A stretch of 64,000 nt of DNA from Gerris lacustris (taxonomy: Eukaryota > Arthropoda > Insecta > Hemiptera > Gerridae), in NCBI GenBank assembly GCA_951217055.1, contig OX578281.1, forward strand, positions 27,129,101 to 27,193,100, written 5' to 3'. This document shows, piece by piece, positions 1 through 11,384 of this stretch. The notes below the pieces were generated by a model. That model was not told the DNA's origin. It made no database searches and saw only the letters and a list, made by a program, of their open reading frames with translations. The position numbers were made by a program, and so were the translations under genes. Positions within the stretch are counted from its first letter, which is position 1; each line of letters opens with the position of its first letter.

Positions 1-939
1 ATAAACCCAACCAAATTAGCCTTGTTTTTAAACTTACAGTTTCTTACATAACTCTAAACATAATAATTATTGTTCGCTGACACAACTAGTTCAAGAAAAA
101 ACCGAGTTTAATTAACTTGTCCTATTTAGTTGGAGACCCCCTGTCCTAGTTCACTAGTGTCTTAAAATACAATGTACTGATTTCTCTACAAACCAATTTT
201 AAAATTAAACGTTCAATAATAAGTTTAATTTAGCTCAAAGTACAATGTTTCAGTTAAAATTAAGTACAGTAAAAAATCCAAAATGTAATAAAAATAAATA
301 TTTTAAACAAATATAGATATGAGCAAATATCTCATTGAGCAGATCAGTGCTCTTGTCATGAATGGTTTACTTAAGACAACTAAATTATATTTATAAAACA
401 TTATTAATTTATTATTTACCATAATTTTTAAACATTATTTATGCATATAAAGAAGTATCAGTTTATTTGTTCTTTCATATAAATCTACAGTTTTATTCCG
501 AGCTTGATGAAATTTTGTAGACTTGACCTTCAAAACCAGAATATGGTCACTTTCAACATGAGATTTCGACCTACCAGTTGGCAACGCAACGCCAGATAAT
601 TCAGTAATGTAATAATTAAATTAACAAGTCTCAAGAACAGAACTTTTATCGCCTGTAGTGTCTCAGTGAAAGAGTATAATTTTGTTCATTTTAGCGAATT
701 TTCGAAGAAAATTGAGCTATTGCAATGGCTTCAAAATTTTTGAAACATTTCTCTATGGAAATCCGTTATAGACCATTCTGAATTGATTCCTGAAATTTAA
801 ATTTTTTTTGTATGTGTATGTATGTATGCATATATGTATATGTATATACGTATGTATAATATATGTGTCACTCCAGACGATATCTCACGCTAGGATGCAC
901 TTAAAAATAAAAATAAATTTAAAATGTCAATAATATCAA
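1..939. other. AT-rich sequence, nothing recognised
   Basis: I see no coding potential, tRNA-like boxes or clear inverted or tandem repeats here. A short TATG/TATA-rich tract near 815-860 is the only low-complexity feature. Confidence 0.6.
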
Positions 940-1210
940 AAGAAAGAATGAGTTCGTGGGCCAGAATTTTTGGAGCTCATTTAGAGGTCAAATTTTGACA
1001 ATTTAGGGTTATAAATAGCATAAAAACGTGTTTCAGCCCCCCCCCCCCTCTTAAATGATAATATGACGAAAATGTACATAACAACAATTACTGTACTCTT
1101 AGAGAGCTTTCCAACGACATGCATCTTGAAGGGTAAATAATATTTTGACTTTTATACCCCGTACCCCCAATTGTAAGTGTACCAAATTTCATCCAAATTC
1201 TAAATCAAAA
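940..1210. repeat. Dispersed-repeat-like segment
   Basis: This segment contains a C-run near 1,038-1,048 and the 17-base string AAGTGTACCAAATTTCA at 1,174-1,190, which recurs exactly at 4,311-4,327. Phrases such as 'accaaatttca' recur throughout the window inside non-coding dispersed repeats. I infer a diverged repeat copy and cannot define its ends. Confidence 0.35.
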
Positions 1211-2700
1211 TTTTCCTATATTATCATAAGCCAATAATACGCAGATCTCTTTGAAAATTCGCTCATTAAGTCATGCACCATGACTGGATTTTTTTTAAGC
1301 GATGGTAAAGATGTTTAAATGTTTAAGAGCAGTTCGTTTACAACTGTTTAAATTAAATGTTTTGTCGTTTTTTCTTTTTGGTCGATTTCTGTTGAATAGT
1401 GTAAAATAAAAGAAAGGGTGGAAGCTTTTTACTGATGGATTGATGGGGATTTGATGATCTAAGTGGATGGATTCCCGCGATAACAGCGTGGCCTGGGTAC
1501 TTTTCCCTCCTTGTATACCCTATCCGCCATTTTCAGAGTTGTTTTATTTTCTTTTTCACTCCCTTCACTAAATGGTGTATGTGTAGTGGAGCGTGGTGGG
1601 AGATGCCTTGGTGATAGACGACTCGGAATGGGTTGATATTTTGGTCTGTGCTTTTTTGTCACTCTATTCCGATGAAGCACTCTAACACTCGGACATATGA
1701 TGTAGTGCTACACTCGTACATGAGTGAGTCGTATTCTTTTTCCATCCACTGCTTTCAATTTTCAAGGGGGAGCGAAGGTTTAGAGGACTTGTCCCCTCCC
1801 CCCTCCCCTCGCACTCTATTCTGTACATTTTAACAATAGTGACCGATAACCTGAACTGAATGGTCCAAACCGTCATGTACCCCCTTCATCTCTACACCAT
1901 ATTCATTCTCGACACAGCTTTTAACAATGCAATGCTCTCTCCAGCATTCCTAAATATTTTTAAAAAAAAATTAAACTTACTCAGTCCGCCTAAATATTCA
2001 CAGTCTATGTTAAAATACATAGTTTGTCAGATTGTCAGTCTGTCTGTATATAAATGTTCCAGCTGGGTCCTCTCATATTAAAAAAATCTGGTATTCTAAC
2101 AAGATTAATTAAGTCAGTATTGTAAAAGTGATAAAAATTGAGGACAGTAATCTAAGCAAACTGAGAGTAACTATAAGAAGAGCAAACCATTTTTAACTAG
2201 TTTCTTATTTGTCCGCTAGATTGTGTCATGGGTTGTTACTTGTTACCTTCACCTAGGATTGAAAACTTAAGCTTCCCATTGTAAACACCCGATAAACACG
2301 TAATTAAAAAATCGGTCCAAGACAACTGAGACAAACTTTCATCTAAACTACTTCATCTCCGATAATGACTAATGAAAGTTCTGGTGGATTCAATTTTTAA
2401 TTTAAAAGCACTCAACCATTGCCAACCAAAGCTTCCAGGATATTTAAATTAATAATTTACAGATTTTAAATTAAAAATTAATTAACAACGGAAGAAAAGA
2501 TTTATCAAATATTCAAGAGCCAATTTCACTTACTTAGAAAATCAAACTTAAATAAAAATAATTGAAAAAAAGCCATTCTTGTAAATGTATTTCAAGAAAA
2601 ATTAATTTATATTCTTCTAACTTTTTATGTACTTATTAAGTTTAGTAAATTCTAGTGTATAGATTTAAAGTGTAAAGTGAAGATTTTGAATTTGTGATAC
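1211..2700. other. No gene recognised
   Basis: The small open frames around 1,459-2,081 overlap on both strands and match no family I know. They include a pyrimidine-rich patch near 1,790-1,830. A phrase at 2,312-2,346 (GTCCAAGACAACTGAGAC and what follows) recurs at 8,879-8,912 and loosely at 58,707-58,745, marking a dispersed repeat. Confidence 0.5.
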
Positions 2701-2724
2701 ACAAAAAAATATCTTTTCTCTTAT

Positions 2725-3075
2725 TGGCCTCTCCTTAATACCAATCATGGTTTTCGATTTCAACGTTCTATTGTTACTGTTACCAACCTTACTTCCTTCA
2801 TCTCTCTTGTAAACCAAACGGTTTCCAATAAAGGTCAAGTTGTTGCTGTTTACTTTGATACGTGAAAAGCATTCGATCTTGCAGTGCATAACTTTCACCC
2901 GTTTATTATATCCAATAAAATTCCCTTACATTGTTAATGGTAGCTCTCTTACACATGGTGTCTCCTCAGTTGTTGACCTTGGTGTCACTCTGAATTCCTA
3001 ACTGATGTTCCATGATTTTGTCGATATCATACTGCGTTGTGCGTCCCTTCCTCTTGTAATATTTGTCGTGACCTT
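2725..3075 (+). pseudogene. Non-LTR retrotransposon RT fragment
   Basis: Plus-strand translation in the frame through 2,761 gives NHGFRFQRSIVTVTNL and then VYFDT-stop-KAFDLAVHN. These match the conserved 'QHGFR..RST.TNL' block and the catalytic motif A region (F.D..KAFD) of LINE reverse transcriptases. Shifted by one frame from about 2,938 are the phrases VVDLGVTLNS and LMFHDFVDII, which match the 'DLGV..D..L.F..HI' block found further downstream in such ORF2 proteins. Motif C (F/YADD) and roughly 150 residues between the blocks are missing, so this is an internally deleted dead copy with in-frame stops. The clade is probably Jockey-like, but that is inference. Confidence 0.7.
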
Positions 3076-3215
3076 TCTCTTAAAATTATATTATCGTAAG
3101 TTTGATTTTTTGCAGTTTTTACATTTGTGATAATTTATTGCGTTTATTACCTACCTATATTATTTTTATAAGTAATGATTTTTTTATTGTTAATTGTCTA
3201 ATTACTGTATAGTGA

Positions 3216-3427
3216 CAGTGGCGTAACTATGAGCATTGCGGGCGGGCCCCCGGTGCCAGGGGGCCCCCTAAATCCTATGTAGATGGGGCCCCCTTTAGAG
3301 CATAATAAAATCTAACTACTAATTCTATTTTTTTTTTTTTTTTTTTTTTGCTCATCAATTATTTTCTTTGGCGTGGGGCCCCCAAAAAGGTCTTGCGGAG
3401 GACCCCAATGCCCTAGCTACGCCACTG
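3216..3427. mobile_element. hAT-type MITE with 8-bp TSD
   Basis: A 212-bp element with terminal inverted repeats CAGTGGCGTA / TACGCCACTG. It is flanked by perfect 8-bp direct repeats TATAGTGA at 3,208-3,215 and 3,428-3,435. CAGTGGCGTA-type ends and 8-bp duplications are the hAT superfamily signature. The interior is GC-rich (repeated GGGGCCCCC blocks) with a central T-tract and no coding capacity, so it is non-autonomous. A second element with the same ends lies at 28,729-28,901. Confidence 0.92.
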
Positions 3428-3435
3428 TATAGTGA

Positions 3436-4639
3436 CTTATAATATCCGATGGTAATCGGTCACACAATATAGAATATTCTATTCTATTCTTCTATGTTAT
3501 AGCATGCCTTATGTTTTTGTGTTTCATATAACCAAGTTTTACCTTACAACTACTGGCTTCGAGTTTAAAATGTCCAAACATGAAAAAATAACCAAACTTT
3601 TTTGTACACGCTTTTATTAAGCGTCACCTGTAGATCAGGACAAATCTTGTAATCTATATATTCAACCCACTTCCCGCTTATCTAGAAAGCTGGAACATGC
3701 AAAGAAAAGGATAAGTTTTTACTCATACAAAGAAAAACTTACATAATATAAGATTAATTGTCAAAACAATACCCGACCAAGAGGATTTGTATAAAATAGA
3801 AATCGGTACAAGAAAAAAAAAACTAATCACATCCTTTAATTACAAATCGAGGCCTTTTAAATGGTATGCAACACATATAACAAAACTTTTAAAAAGGTGG
3901 TCACGTGACACGGCTCTCGGGAAAAAGTTTACTCTGATGTTCTCAGCAAATAAGACGAATTTATAAAACAATAAATACTCGATATAAAGAGCATTAATGT
4001 GAGATTTGAGTCATCCGACCAGAAATAAAATCAGTTAATAATTGCGGATGCTATGAGAGATCAAAGCCAATAATTAAAAAATATATATATAAAACCTGGC
4101 TCCAACTAAGCTAAAACATTGAAAAAAGTCATAGAATCTAACTTGTAGACCTTTAAAAATTAGTAGCATTTTGTGAAATCAGTTTTTCGATACGACTTAC
4201 TGTTAATACATAATAACATCTTTAACGTTGCGTCCACCATTTTTAATTATTTTGGAGGGGGTAAAAATGAAAAATTCAACTTTTTGGATTTCTCCTATCA
4301 GTTGCACGGCAAGTGTACCAAATTTCAAGTTTCTAGCTATTCTGGAAGTCGCTTATGATATTGATGATGAGAGAGTCAGTAACAAATATCAAAATTTGAA
4401 ACTCTCCCCTGCTGTAAAGGCTAAATATTAAGGCCTACATTTTTTTTACAGTGTCTTAACCTACTTAGGCCTAATCTTTGTTACAAATTTCAAAAGCCCG
4501 TCGTAAGAGGAAGCAGAGATATGAGGGCGAGAAAACCCGGGTGAATTGGTTTAAGTAAAGATACACTGCATGCTTACGGGAACCTGTGCCTTGCGCACTG
4601 CTATGCGCTCAGATATGTAAAGACAAAGTTAGAAGACAA
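3436..4639. other. No gene recognised
   Basis: AT-rich sequence. Around 4,173-4,440 it resembles other dispersed non-coding repeats of this window (it shares AAGTGTACCAAATTTCA with 1,174-1,190), and the overlapping 61-67 residue open frames there are likely chance. Confidence 0.5.
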
Positions 4640-4979
4640 TATGCGGGAAAAATTCTATTTTTAAATTTTGATGGATTTACATGCTTTGAACCCCTTTGGA
4701 ACATTTAGACCCATGGGACCAAAAGAATTGGTTATTAATAAATGTCACCTTGTAGTCTGTACAGAATTGTGGAGCCTAAACTTCTCGGCCGATTTCGATT
4801 AAATTTGACATACTTGATCAGAAAAAGCATATCCCGAGACTATGTTAAGAAATAACTATTAGCTTCAAATTTAGGGACGCTATACCCCTCAAAAACTCTG
4901 AATAAATATGAAAAAAAATAATTTCGCGAAAACAGTTCCGACTATTTTGATTAAATAAATTTAAATGCATTAAATACGA
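4640..4979 (+). repeat. Family B dispersed repeat, 5' part (copy 1)
   Basis: Family B is a ~500-bp non-coding dispersed repeat with at least nine copies here. In plus orientation it begins near a TACTTTCTC..GAGAAAGTA hairpin. It then runs through 'gatttacag', 'gcctaaact', 'gaaaacggttccgacgatttt' and 'taaatacgaatct', and ends with a tRNA-T-arm-like GGGTTCGATTCCCC. This copy is diverged and stops at the 8-bp target AAATACGA, where the Merlin MITE is inserted. A diverged continuation is visible after 5,222. Confidence 0.65.
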
Positions 4980-5213
4980 GGCACTTCTTTAGATGGTTAC
5001 TCCCCTTATAAATAAAACAGAGGGGAGTAACAATCTAAAGAAGGTGTATGGAATGTTCTTCTTTAGACTGTTACTCTCCTTATAAAAACAGAAGTGTGAT
5101 ATTCCTTTGTCCAAAAGTACATTGGACTAAACAACTCTTTGTCTTTATATTTATTCAATCAGTCATTTATATTCTAAAAAAAACATAGGGTATTAACAAT
5201 CTAAAGAAGTACC
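4980..5213. mobile_element. Merlin-type MITE with 8-bp TSD
   Basis: A 234-bp element bounded by inverted termini GGCACTTCTTTAGATGGTTA (left) and GGTACTTCTTTAGATTGTTA (reverse complement of the right end). It is flanked by perfect 8-bp direct repeats AAATACGA at 4,972-4,979 and 5,214-5,221. Merlin/IS1016-type elements make 8-9-bp duplications. Its left end is almost identical to the terminus at 16,611 beside a Merlin-like transposase relic. The interior consists largely of further internal copies of the terminus, with one full hairpin at about 4,984-5,044. It does not encode a protein. It was mobilised in trans, by inference from the related transposase. Confidence 0.85.
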
Positions 5214-5365
5214 AAATACGAATCATGTCTCCATATATTATGTTGTTTTCCGGGGAATCAAATTATTCCTGTGATATCAATAAAAATAAAACTGACAGCT
5301 GAAAACCACAGGAACAAAATGTAAACAACCACATGTTGAACATTTTGTAATTGGGTTTTAAAAAT

Positions 5366-5690
5366 AGTCTGCCAATTAGAGTGGCACATAGCTTACTGGT
5401 GTCCTACTTTAATGATTCTATGCGTTTCAACCAATTTTGTTAAATTTATTTATTCCCCCTCCCCTCTTTTTGTCTATCAAAATTGTTTTGATTATTTACA
5501 TGAATAAATGTATTAATTTTGCAATATTTAATGCTGACATTAATTTGAACCTATCTATGACTACTTTCAACAAATATTTAAAATTTCTAAAAAAACAGAT
5601 GAATACTTTAGAACATATAGGTGTAAATAAAGGTATGTTTGTGCACAAGTGGAAATAACTTCCGTTACCTTCGGTAAACTTTGAATTAAA
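5366..5690 (+). repeat. Family D dispersed repeat (copy 1)
   Basis: The start 'agtctgccaattag' and the order of blocks ('acatagctt', 'tttaatgattctat', C-rich patch, 'caaaattg', 'aaataaaggtatgtttgtg') recur at 28,105-28,470 and partly at 53,955-54,230. The copies are diverged, with no coding frame in common. This copy ends in the hairpin motif at 5,659-5,680. Confidence 0.55.
5659..5680 (+). repeat. Dispersed hairpin motif (copy 1)
   Basis: CTTCCGTTACCTTCGGTAAA is one of six occurrences of a motif whose fuller form folds as GCTTCCG-TTACC-TTC-GGTAA-CGGAAGC with a three-base bulge. In this copy the outer right arm (CGGAAGC) has decayed. The other copies lie at 34,466, 39,854, 45,547, 49,764 and 54,199. 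Confidence 0.6.
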
Positions 5691-6310
5691 ATATTTATAA
5701 ATGAATCAAAATGAATTACGGCTCGAGAACATAAAGAGATGTATTAGAAAACACAGGTTGTAATTAGGGTTGATTTAGTGTGAATTGCTTGACAGGAGAT
5801 TTTTACGGTTCTGCTGACACTTGATTGTTGTCTGATTAATGGAAGGGGTAGAGTTGTCACGTGTTCGATTAATCAGTTTCGTGCCAAGCCTTGGACTTGG
5901 CTACGCTACTTGATTCCCAAAACTTCAACCACACACACTCAATAACACCTGTTTATTCAGACATGTGCCTACACTCTTCACTCCTTGTGTGCAATCCATC
6001 ATTTTTATATAATAAAACCAGCTGACAGTTAATAAAGTTTAATAAAACGTTTTTTACACCTTTCATGATAATATATTATACTATCAAATTTGATATATTT
6101 TAGTAAATCAATAAACCACATATAACTCACAGTTTAAGACTAAATTTTCTCTAGTGGAGAGATAACCTTTTGATGGGCTATAATGTTGAATTATAACTAC
6201 TTATAGAATTATGAATTTCAGTAAAAAAAAAAGAAACTTATATAAGTTACCTAGCTTCTCAAAGATGTTATAATTTTAGGGTGTAATAAATAAATATGTA
6301 CACACACATA
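5691..6310. other. No gene recognised
   Basis: Unremarkable AT-rich sequence without recognisable repeats or coding potential. Confidence 0.55.
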
Positions 6311-6370
6311 GAGAGAGAGGAGGAGAGAGAGAGAGAGCGAGAGAGAGAGAAAGTGAGAGAGAGAGAGAGA

Positions 6371-6402
<32 letters not shown>

Positions 6403-6454
6403 CACAGAGACACAGAGACAGAGAGAGAGAGGGACAGATAGACAGACAGACAGA
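6311..6454. repeat. (GA)n/(GACA)n microsatellite
   Basis: An imperfect GAGA-rich tract of about 140 bp passes into a GACA/GATA run at its right end. A Ser-Leu-rich open frame on the minus strand is a by-product of the simple repeat. Confidence 0.95.
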
Positions 6455-6894
6455 TGAATCCGACCATTAAACTTTTCCTACAATTATTTTTAAGAGGTTG
6501 AAAAGGTATAAAGGTAAAAATTTATGTGCTGAAAAGTATTTTTTCCTCCAGAAGGGAGAAAACATTAACTTTCCACCCTAGTTTATAGGGAGAAAATGAT
6601 CCCATTACAGCCTAGTTATGAAAATCGTGGCGGAAAGTAAAAATCGTGGTGGAAAGTAACAGTAGAGCCAACTTATTATTCTTTAAAAATCAGTGTTGCC
6701 TGTTTTGTAACTATGTAGTAGCAGTTTTTTTAACTGAATGACTCGACTGGTTAATAGCTTTTTTAAAATATATTAGAGAGTTTAAATAACACATACTTTT
6801 GATTGCCGTGATACTATAATTTTTATCGTAATTTTAAAATGTCGTATGACTTCATAACTGAGTTTAAACAAGACTTTTAGAAAAGAGGTAGGTT

Positions 6895-7225
6895 ATATTT
6901 ATATATATATATACGGCCGCCATCTTGAATCAAAACGCCCGATTGGTAAACCATTTATCAAAAGTTTCTACTTTCATAAAAGGAAGCTAACTTCTAAATT
7001 TCAAGGTACTAGTGCAATTGGTTCCGGAGATATCGTCTTATTTTTTATATAAATGGCCGCCATCTTGAATCAAGTTGACTGATTTTAAAAACATTTCTTT
7101 GCGAGCACCTAGGACGTAAGAGGAACACACCTACAAAATTTCATGGTCATAGGTCCAGTGGTTTTAGAGATATCGTGATGTGTCAGTCAGTGAGTGGTAT
7201 TTGGATTTTATATATATATATATAG
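6895..7225 (+). repeat. Family E repeat, tandem dimer
   Basis: GGCCGCCATCTTGAATCAA occurs at 6,915-6,933 and again at 7,055-7,073. It heads two ~140-bp units that each end in a 'gagatatcgt' block. The second unit's distal half recurs in reverse orientation at 59,551-59,700. Short (TA)n tracts border it on both sides. Non-coding; the class is unknown. Confidence 0.65.
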
Positions 7226-7234
7226 ATTTAGGAA

Positions 7235-7474
7235 TTTCTATCGGCGAAATATAGAACTACAATGAATACAAGTGAAAACCAATCTACCTCCTATTATATT
7301 CTAACGTTCTAGCTCGATATTTAAGAGCGCCACATTTTACATGTCATTATTTGAAACTTCAGCCCACCTATCGTCAAAATATTGCAATAAAATGAAAACC
7401 TATCGACCTCCTTTTAAATCCCAACTTACAGGCACGATATTTAAGAGGGTCTAATTTTTCATGTCTTTTTGGGT
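7235..7474. repeat. 2 x 120-bp imperfect tandem repeat
   Basis: Two consecutive units align at an offset of exactly 120 bases, sharing 'gaaaacc', 'tacctcct'/'gacctcct' and 'cgatatttaagag'. There is no coding frame in common. Confidence 0.7.
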
Positions 7475-7654
7475 GGCAGAAATGTCTTCTGTGCCCCACA
7501 GCCAAAACTTGTCCTTGTTAAAACTCTCTCAAACAATTACTTCCGAAATGTAAACAACTACATGTAGAGCACTTTATAAATAATTTGAATTATAAATTAA
7601 TTAAATTAGGTGTTATGGAAAATTAAATGCAACATCACTTTTTATATGAGAAAT

Positions 7655-7800
7655 AAACCGATTTTTTTTTAAATCAAATTAAAATTATTATTAACAATGG
7701 GAGACAGACAGAGAAAAATAGACTCCAGCGCCGGGTCTTAAACCACGGGCCTCTACATTTCCAGTGTAGCGCTCTTTCCAACTATGCTACGCAGGAGAAT
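7655..7800 (-). mobile_element. tRNA-derived SINE, family S1 (copy 1)
   Basis: On the minus strand from about 7,792 the sequence reads like a tRNA: a pol III A box (TAGCATAGTTGG), a 5-bp anticodon stem CTACA/TGTAG around loop CTGGAAA, and a B-box-like GGTTTAAGACC. The layout is closest to tRNA-Phe/Ala-type class I tRNAs. It is followed by the body 'tttttctctgtctgtctccc' and an AT-rich tail. The acceptor and T stems are imperfect and the body is fused, so this is a SINE head and not a tRNA gene. Relatives are at 31,285-31,390 (head) and 13,245-13,320 (tail). Confidence 0.75.
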
Positions 7801-8160
7801 GATTTTTCTCTGCCGTAACCAATAACTAGTCCCGAATCCAAGCTTTCAATATTTCTACAAGTTTAGCAAGTCAATATTTATGTCATTAGAACTAGACCGA
7901 GAATTAACGCTTATAATTATTGTTGGAGACCAACAGTTGTTATTTGTATTTTTTACCTTATTATTTATAATGTATTCCTTCTTTTAAAATGGCACTATTT
8001 AGCACAAGATTTCTTCAAATCAACACATCACTTTCTACACTTAAATCTCGTTTAAGGGTGCGCGGACGTGTTTGATTTTACAAAATTTCTGTTTTTGTCC
8101 GTAATATTAGAGATAAAAATACAATATTTCGTATCTGGGTTCATCAATGTATTCTTCAAT
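7801..8160. other. No gene recognised
   Basis: AT-rich sequence with no feature I can support. Confidence 0.5.
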
Positions 8161-8260
8161 GCAGCCGCGAGCCCGATTTTTGATTGTCCCCTTTTTTCCC
8201 ACTTAAGTGATTCTTAAATCCGATTCTATTTATTTTTTAAAAAATGTAGCTCGCGGCTGC
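8161..8260. repeat. 100-bp segment with 12-bp inverted ends
   Basis: GCAGCCGCGAGC at 8,161-8,172 is the exact reverse complement of GCTCGCGGCTGC at 8,249-8,260. The GC-rich arms stand out in an AT-rich surround. I see no target-site duplication next to the arms, so the mobile nature is unproven. It could be a small MITE or a hairpin. Confidence 0.6.
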
Positions 8261-8924
8261 AAAAGGCAATTATCTAAATACTCTAAATCCCAAATTTCGT
8301 GCAAAAATATTAATTTTTAGAGCCAGGAGGAGTAATTTGGTAAATGGGAAAAAGTGGGATCGAGAGCTAGTGCAGTCTGTCGGATTTTTAGTGAACTAGG
8401 CTTTACTAACCCCCTCATTACCTTCTTGTCGGAGGTAACTAAGAGATGGTTAGAGATGGTCAGTCTCTAAGGGAAACATTCAAGCATAAACATGCTGTGT
8501 TTACACACACTAAGATTCGGCCAAAATTGTAAATATTTTTTATTCCAATGTTTCATTCTATTTTTTTCTGAAAATTTTTGTTTGTTTACTACTGTATTTT
8601 GACTTTATATAAATTGAAATTCGTAAATAAAAAAAGAAATATAAAAAACATTGATTTTTTTTTTTACTTTTTAAATTTTTTTTTATACATATTTAAAAAT
8701 GATGTTTTTTGAGATTTCAACTGAATTATCGGTTTGACCTAAACTTAAGCCGGGTTTACACGGGTAGAGTAAACAGGAGAGTAGAGTAGCGAGAAGAGAG
8801 TACTCTACTTCCTACTCTACCAATTTTGATTTTGGAGCGTTTACACATAAGCTAGTAGTAAGTAGGTATAGTAAAAAGTCGATCCAAGACAACTGAGACA
8901 AACTTTCATCTATACGAGTTCAAA
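8261..8924. other. No gene; repeat phrases only
   Basis: Contains a 'gtagagtaaacaggagagtagag' type purine-rich patch at 8,765-8,820 and a dispersed phrase at 8,879-8,912 shared with 2,312-2,346. Otherwise AT-rich. Confidence 0.5.
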
Positions 8925-9456
8925 ATTACTTAGCCCAGTGTTTTCCATTTATTAGTTTTCGTATGTACATTTAATTATTATTGAACATTTCAACAAAATT
9001 TATCATAAAAATAAGTTCTCCTGGGCGGGGAATCGAACCCGGCTCTCTCCGTCCGCGTTAGCTATTTTCTCAGGAACTAGATTTTTTCCGGGAAAACGGC
9101 TTATATCTTAGATTCGTATTTAAATAGACTACATTTTAGAATTTTTTTTAATCAAAATCGTCGAAACCGTTTCCCAGAACTAATTATTTTTAACTAGTTT
9201 TTGGGGGGTAGCGCTCCCAAATTTTGAGCTAAAATTCATTTCTCGAATTTTACCTCGGAGCATGATTTTTCTGAACATGTATGCCAAATTTCGTCAAAAT
9301 CGGCCCAGTAGTTTAGGCTCCAGGCGTCTGCACAGACAGACGACCGACGACAGAAATTTTTTAAAAACCACTTTTTTGGACTAAGGGGACCTCTCTCAAA
9401 ATCGAATTTACGCGCCATCACAATACTTTCTCTTTATATGAGAAAGTAAAAATTAC
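8925..9456 (-). repeat. Family B dispersed repeat (copy 2)
   Basis: One of the two fullest copies, in reverse orientation. Reading plus, it starts 'acttagcccagtgttttcc', passes GGGAATCGAACCCGGC (the reverse of a tRNA T-arm, B box GGTTCGATTCC) near 9,028, and ends at the ACTTTCTC..GAGAAAGT hairpin near 9,427-9,449. The 61-residue open frame inside it is repeat-derived and is not shared intact by other copies. Confidence 0.8.
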
Positions 9457-9559
9457 TACTCTCACGGCTGCACCTTTCGTCCGATCACTTTGAAATTTGG
9501 CATAAATGTGTGTAGTACCTACCAACACATTTTTAAAAAATATAGCAACTTAAACAAAT

Positions 9560-10080
9560 TATTTTTTTTTTAAAATAAGGGTAAAAAAACTTAAGGGTTA
9601 AAAAATAATTGTTTTTTTTTGGAGACCGTGTGGGATATCATATAAAAGGGTACGTTGAGCTGATTACAAAAATATATCATTTTTTGGTTATAAGCTTTGA
9701 TAAGGCGAGCGCAGGCGAGTTTGAAGTTGGTGTGAAAAGTGTCCCCCCCCCCCTTCTATCTTGCTTATGTAAAGTGCAAAAAATCTGAAAAAATTCCTGA
9801 ACATTCTTCGACCAAAATTAATGATACAACTTCTCGGAAATTTTGAAAGAAATAAAAAATTTGTTTTGTATGTATTTATATATTTATAGTCCGGTTCACT
9901 GGTAAAAAATACTTTATTAGAAGTTTGTTTATGTGTTTTGAGAATATCAGACCCATAGGATAGTTCATAGTAAGCTTTTTAGCATTTTAAAAAACACAAT
10001 CAATAGGGTACTACTTAAACTATACAGGGTTGCCTACGGACCCTCGATGTGTGCTGATTAGCACACACTTGACCTGTTTA
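9560..10080 (+). repeat. Family C dispersed repeat (copy 1)
   Basis: A ~520-bp block matches 56,030-56,612 in the same order and orientation: 'cttaagggtta', 'gggtacgt.gagctgattac', 'ggcgag..caggcgag', a C-run, 'gaatatcagacccatagg' and 'gcctacggaccct'. The ends are not resolved. A short relative ('tgggatatca..tgaaag') is at 24,985-25,045. Non-coding. Confidence 0.75.
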
Positions 10081-11384
10081 TTATAAGTTGTGAATAGTTT
10101 ACAGCTACTTTGTCCCATAGCCAAATACCAAAAATTAAATATTTTGTTTTTACTTAGAATCAGTTTCAGATCTCAAGAATAAGTAAAAATGCCATCATAA
10201 TTAAAAGTGAAACCTATAATTTAAACGGTCTGCTAAGTTATTACCTTTTTAACGTTCATATATTTTATGTAAAAAAATTACCTTTTTAGCGAATTCCCTA
10301 GAAAACAATTCATTACTCTTAAAAATATAAAACAAAGATTGTGGCACTCGAGTCCAATAATCCGATTATTTTATTCCGATCAAAAATAGTTCTATGAAAT
10401 TTAGTATGTAGAGGAAAAACACATTTGTTTGTATTCTTTCATATCGTCTTCAAATAATAAACATCATATAATAATCATTCTATAATAGTAATATTTCTAA
10501 TAATAATTGTTATTGTTATTACAAATGATTATTATGTGGCGTTTTAGAAGCTATATTAGTGTGTCAGTCTGATAATAATCTCGACATGTTTTAATTCTGC
10601 TACATCCAACTGTTCGGAGTAATGTTGGCAACATCCCGATAAAGGGAAACGTTTATGAAACTAAGTCGACAGGGTAGAATTTACCATAAATCAAAGACGA
10701 CAAGAGTTAAGATTAACTATTGGTTAGGTTGCTACAGACTTACTATTTGTTAAAATAGGCATAATTGGACTTCTGACTGTGGCTCAAAATAAAAATTATT
10801 TTTTGCTAAGGCATTTTAGAAAGAGAAAAGCGCGTTGCCAACTTTAACGCGATAGCAACTTTTCTGCTCGCCAGCGGTAGAAATAATACTAAGAGCAAAA
10901 AGTTCTAAGAGTGAAAAATTCATATTTCAAGCCATAAAATCGAAATCCACTCTTAAAAATATGGCTTTTAATTGTTTTATTTTTATATTTTTAGTTTATT
11001 TCTTGTGCTAAACACTAAAATGCTAGAAGTGCTCATCAACATTTTTTTTAGGAATTTAAAAATCCTCAGCCAACCGTGTAGGTCCGGTCTTTTTTTCTCC
11101 ATCCGTTCTCGAGAAAAGTGCGTATCCCTGTATATCAAGCTGAAACTCATTAAATATTTCTCTGCATACGATACTATTATAGCATTATATTGTAGTAGGT
11201 ACATATTATATGATGTATATATATATATTAGTAAAATTATATATATTTATTTTGAAGGACTTGTGGTGTGATGACCGCTAGTACCGAGAATGGTCTAAAA
11301 TGAGTAAGCTGTTCATACAAAGATTGGTATAGCACAGTAAAGCATAATTCCGTGGCGTTTGCGTTTGAGGCAAATTTAACCATT
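10081..11384. other. No gene recognised
   Basis: AT-rich. The longest open frame here, 99 residues at 10,972-11,271 on plus, is opposed by another on minus. It has a Phe/Tyr/Ile-rich low-complexity composition and no known domain, so I treat it as chance. Confidence 0.55.

Noticed and set aside
6276..6467. Ser-Leu-rich open frame on minus
   Set aside because: Translation of the (GA)n tract.
7715..7792. Possible functional tRNA gene on minus
   Set aside because: A box, anticodon arm and B box are present, but the acceptor and T stems are mismatched. The sequence is fused to a body shared with two other loci, so it is a SINE head.
10972..11271. 99-codon frame
   Set aside because: Phe/Tyr/Ile-rich, ends in a (TA)n-like stretch, and is opposed by an equally plausible minus frame.
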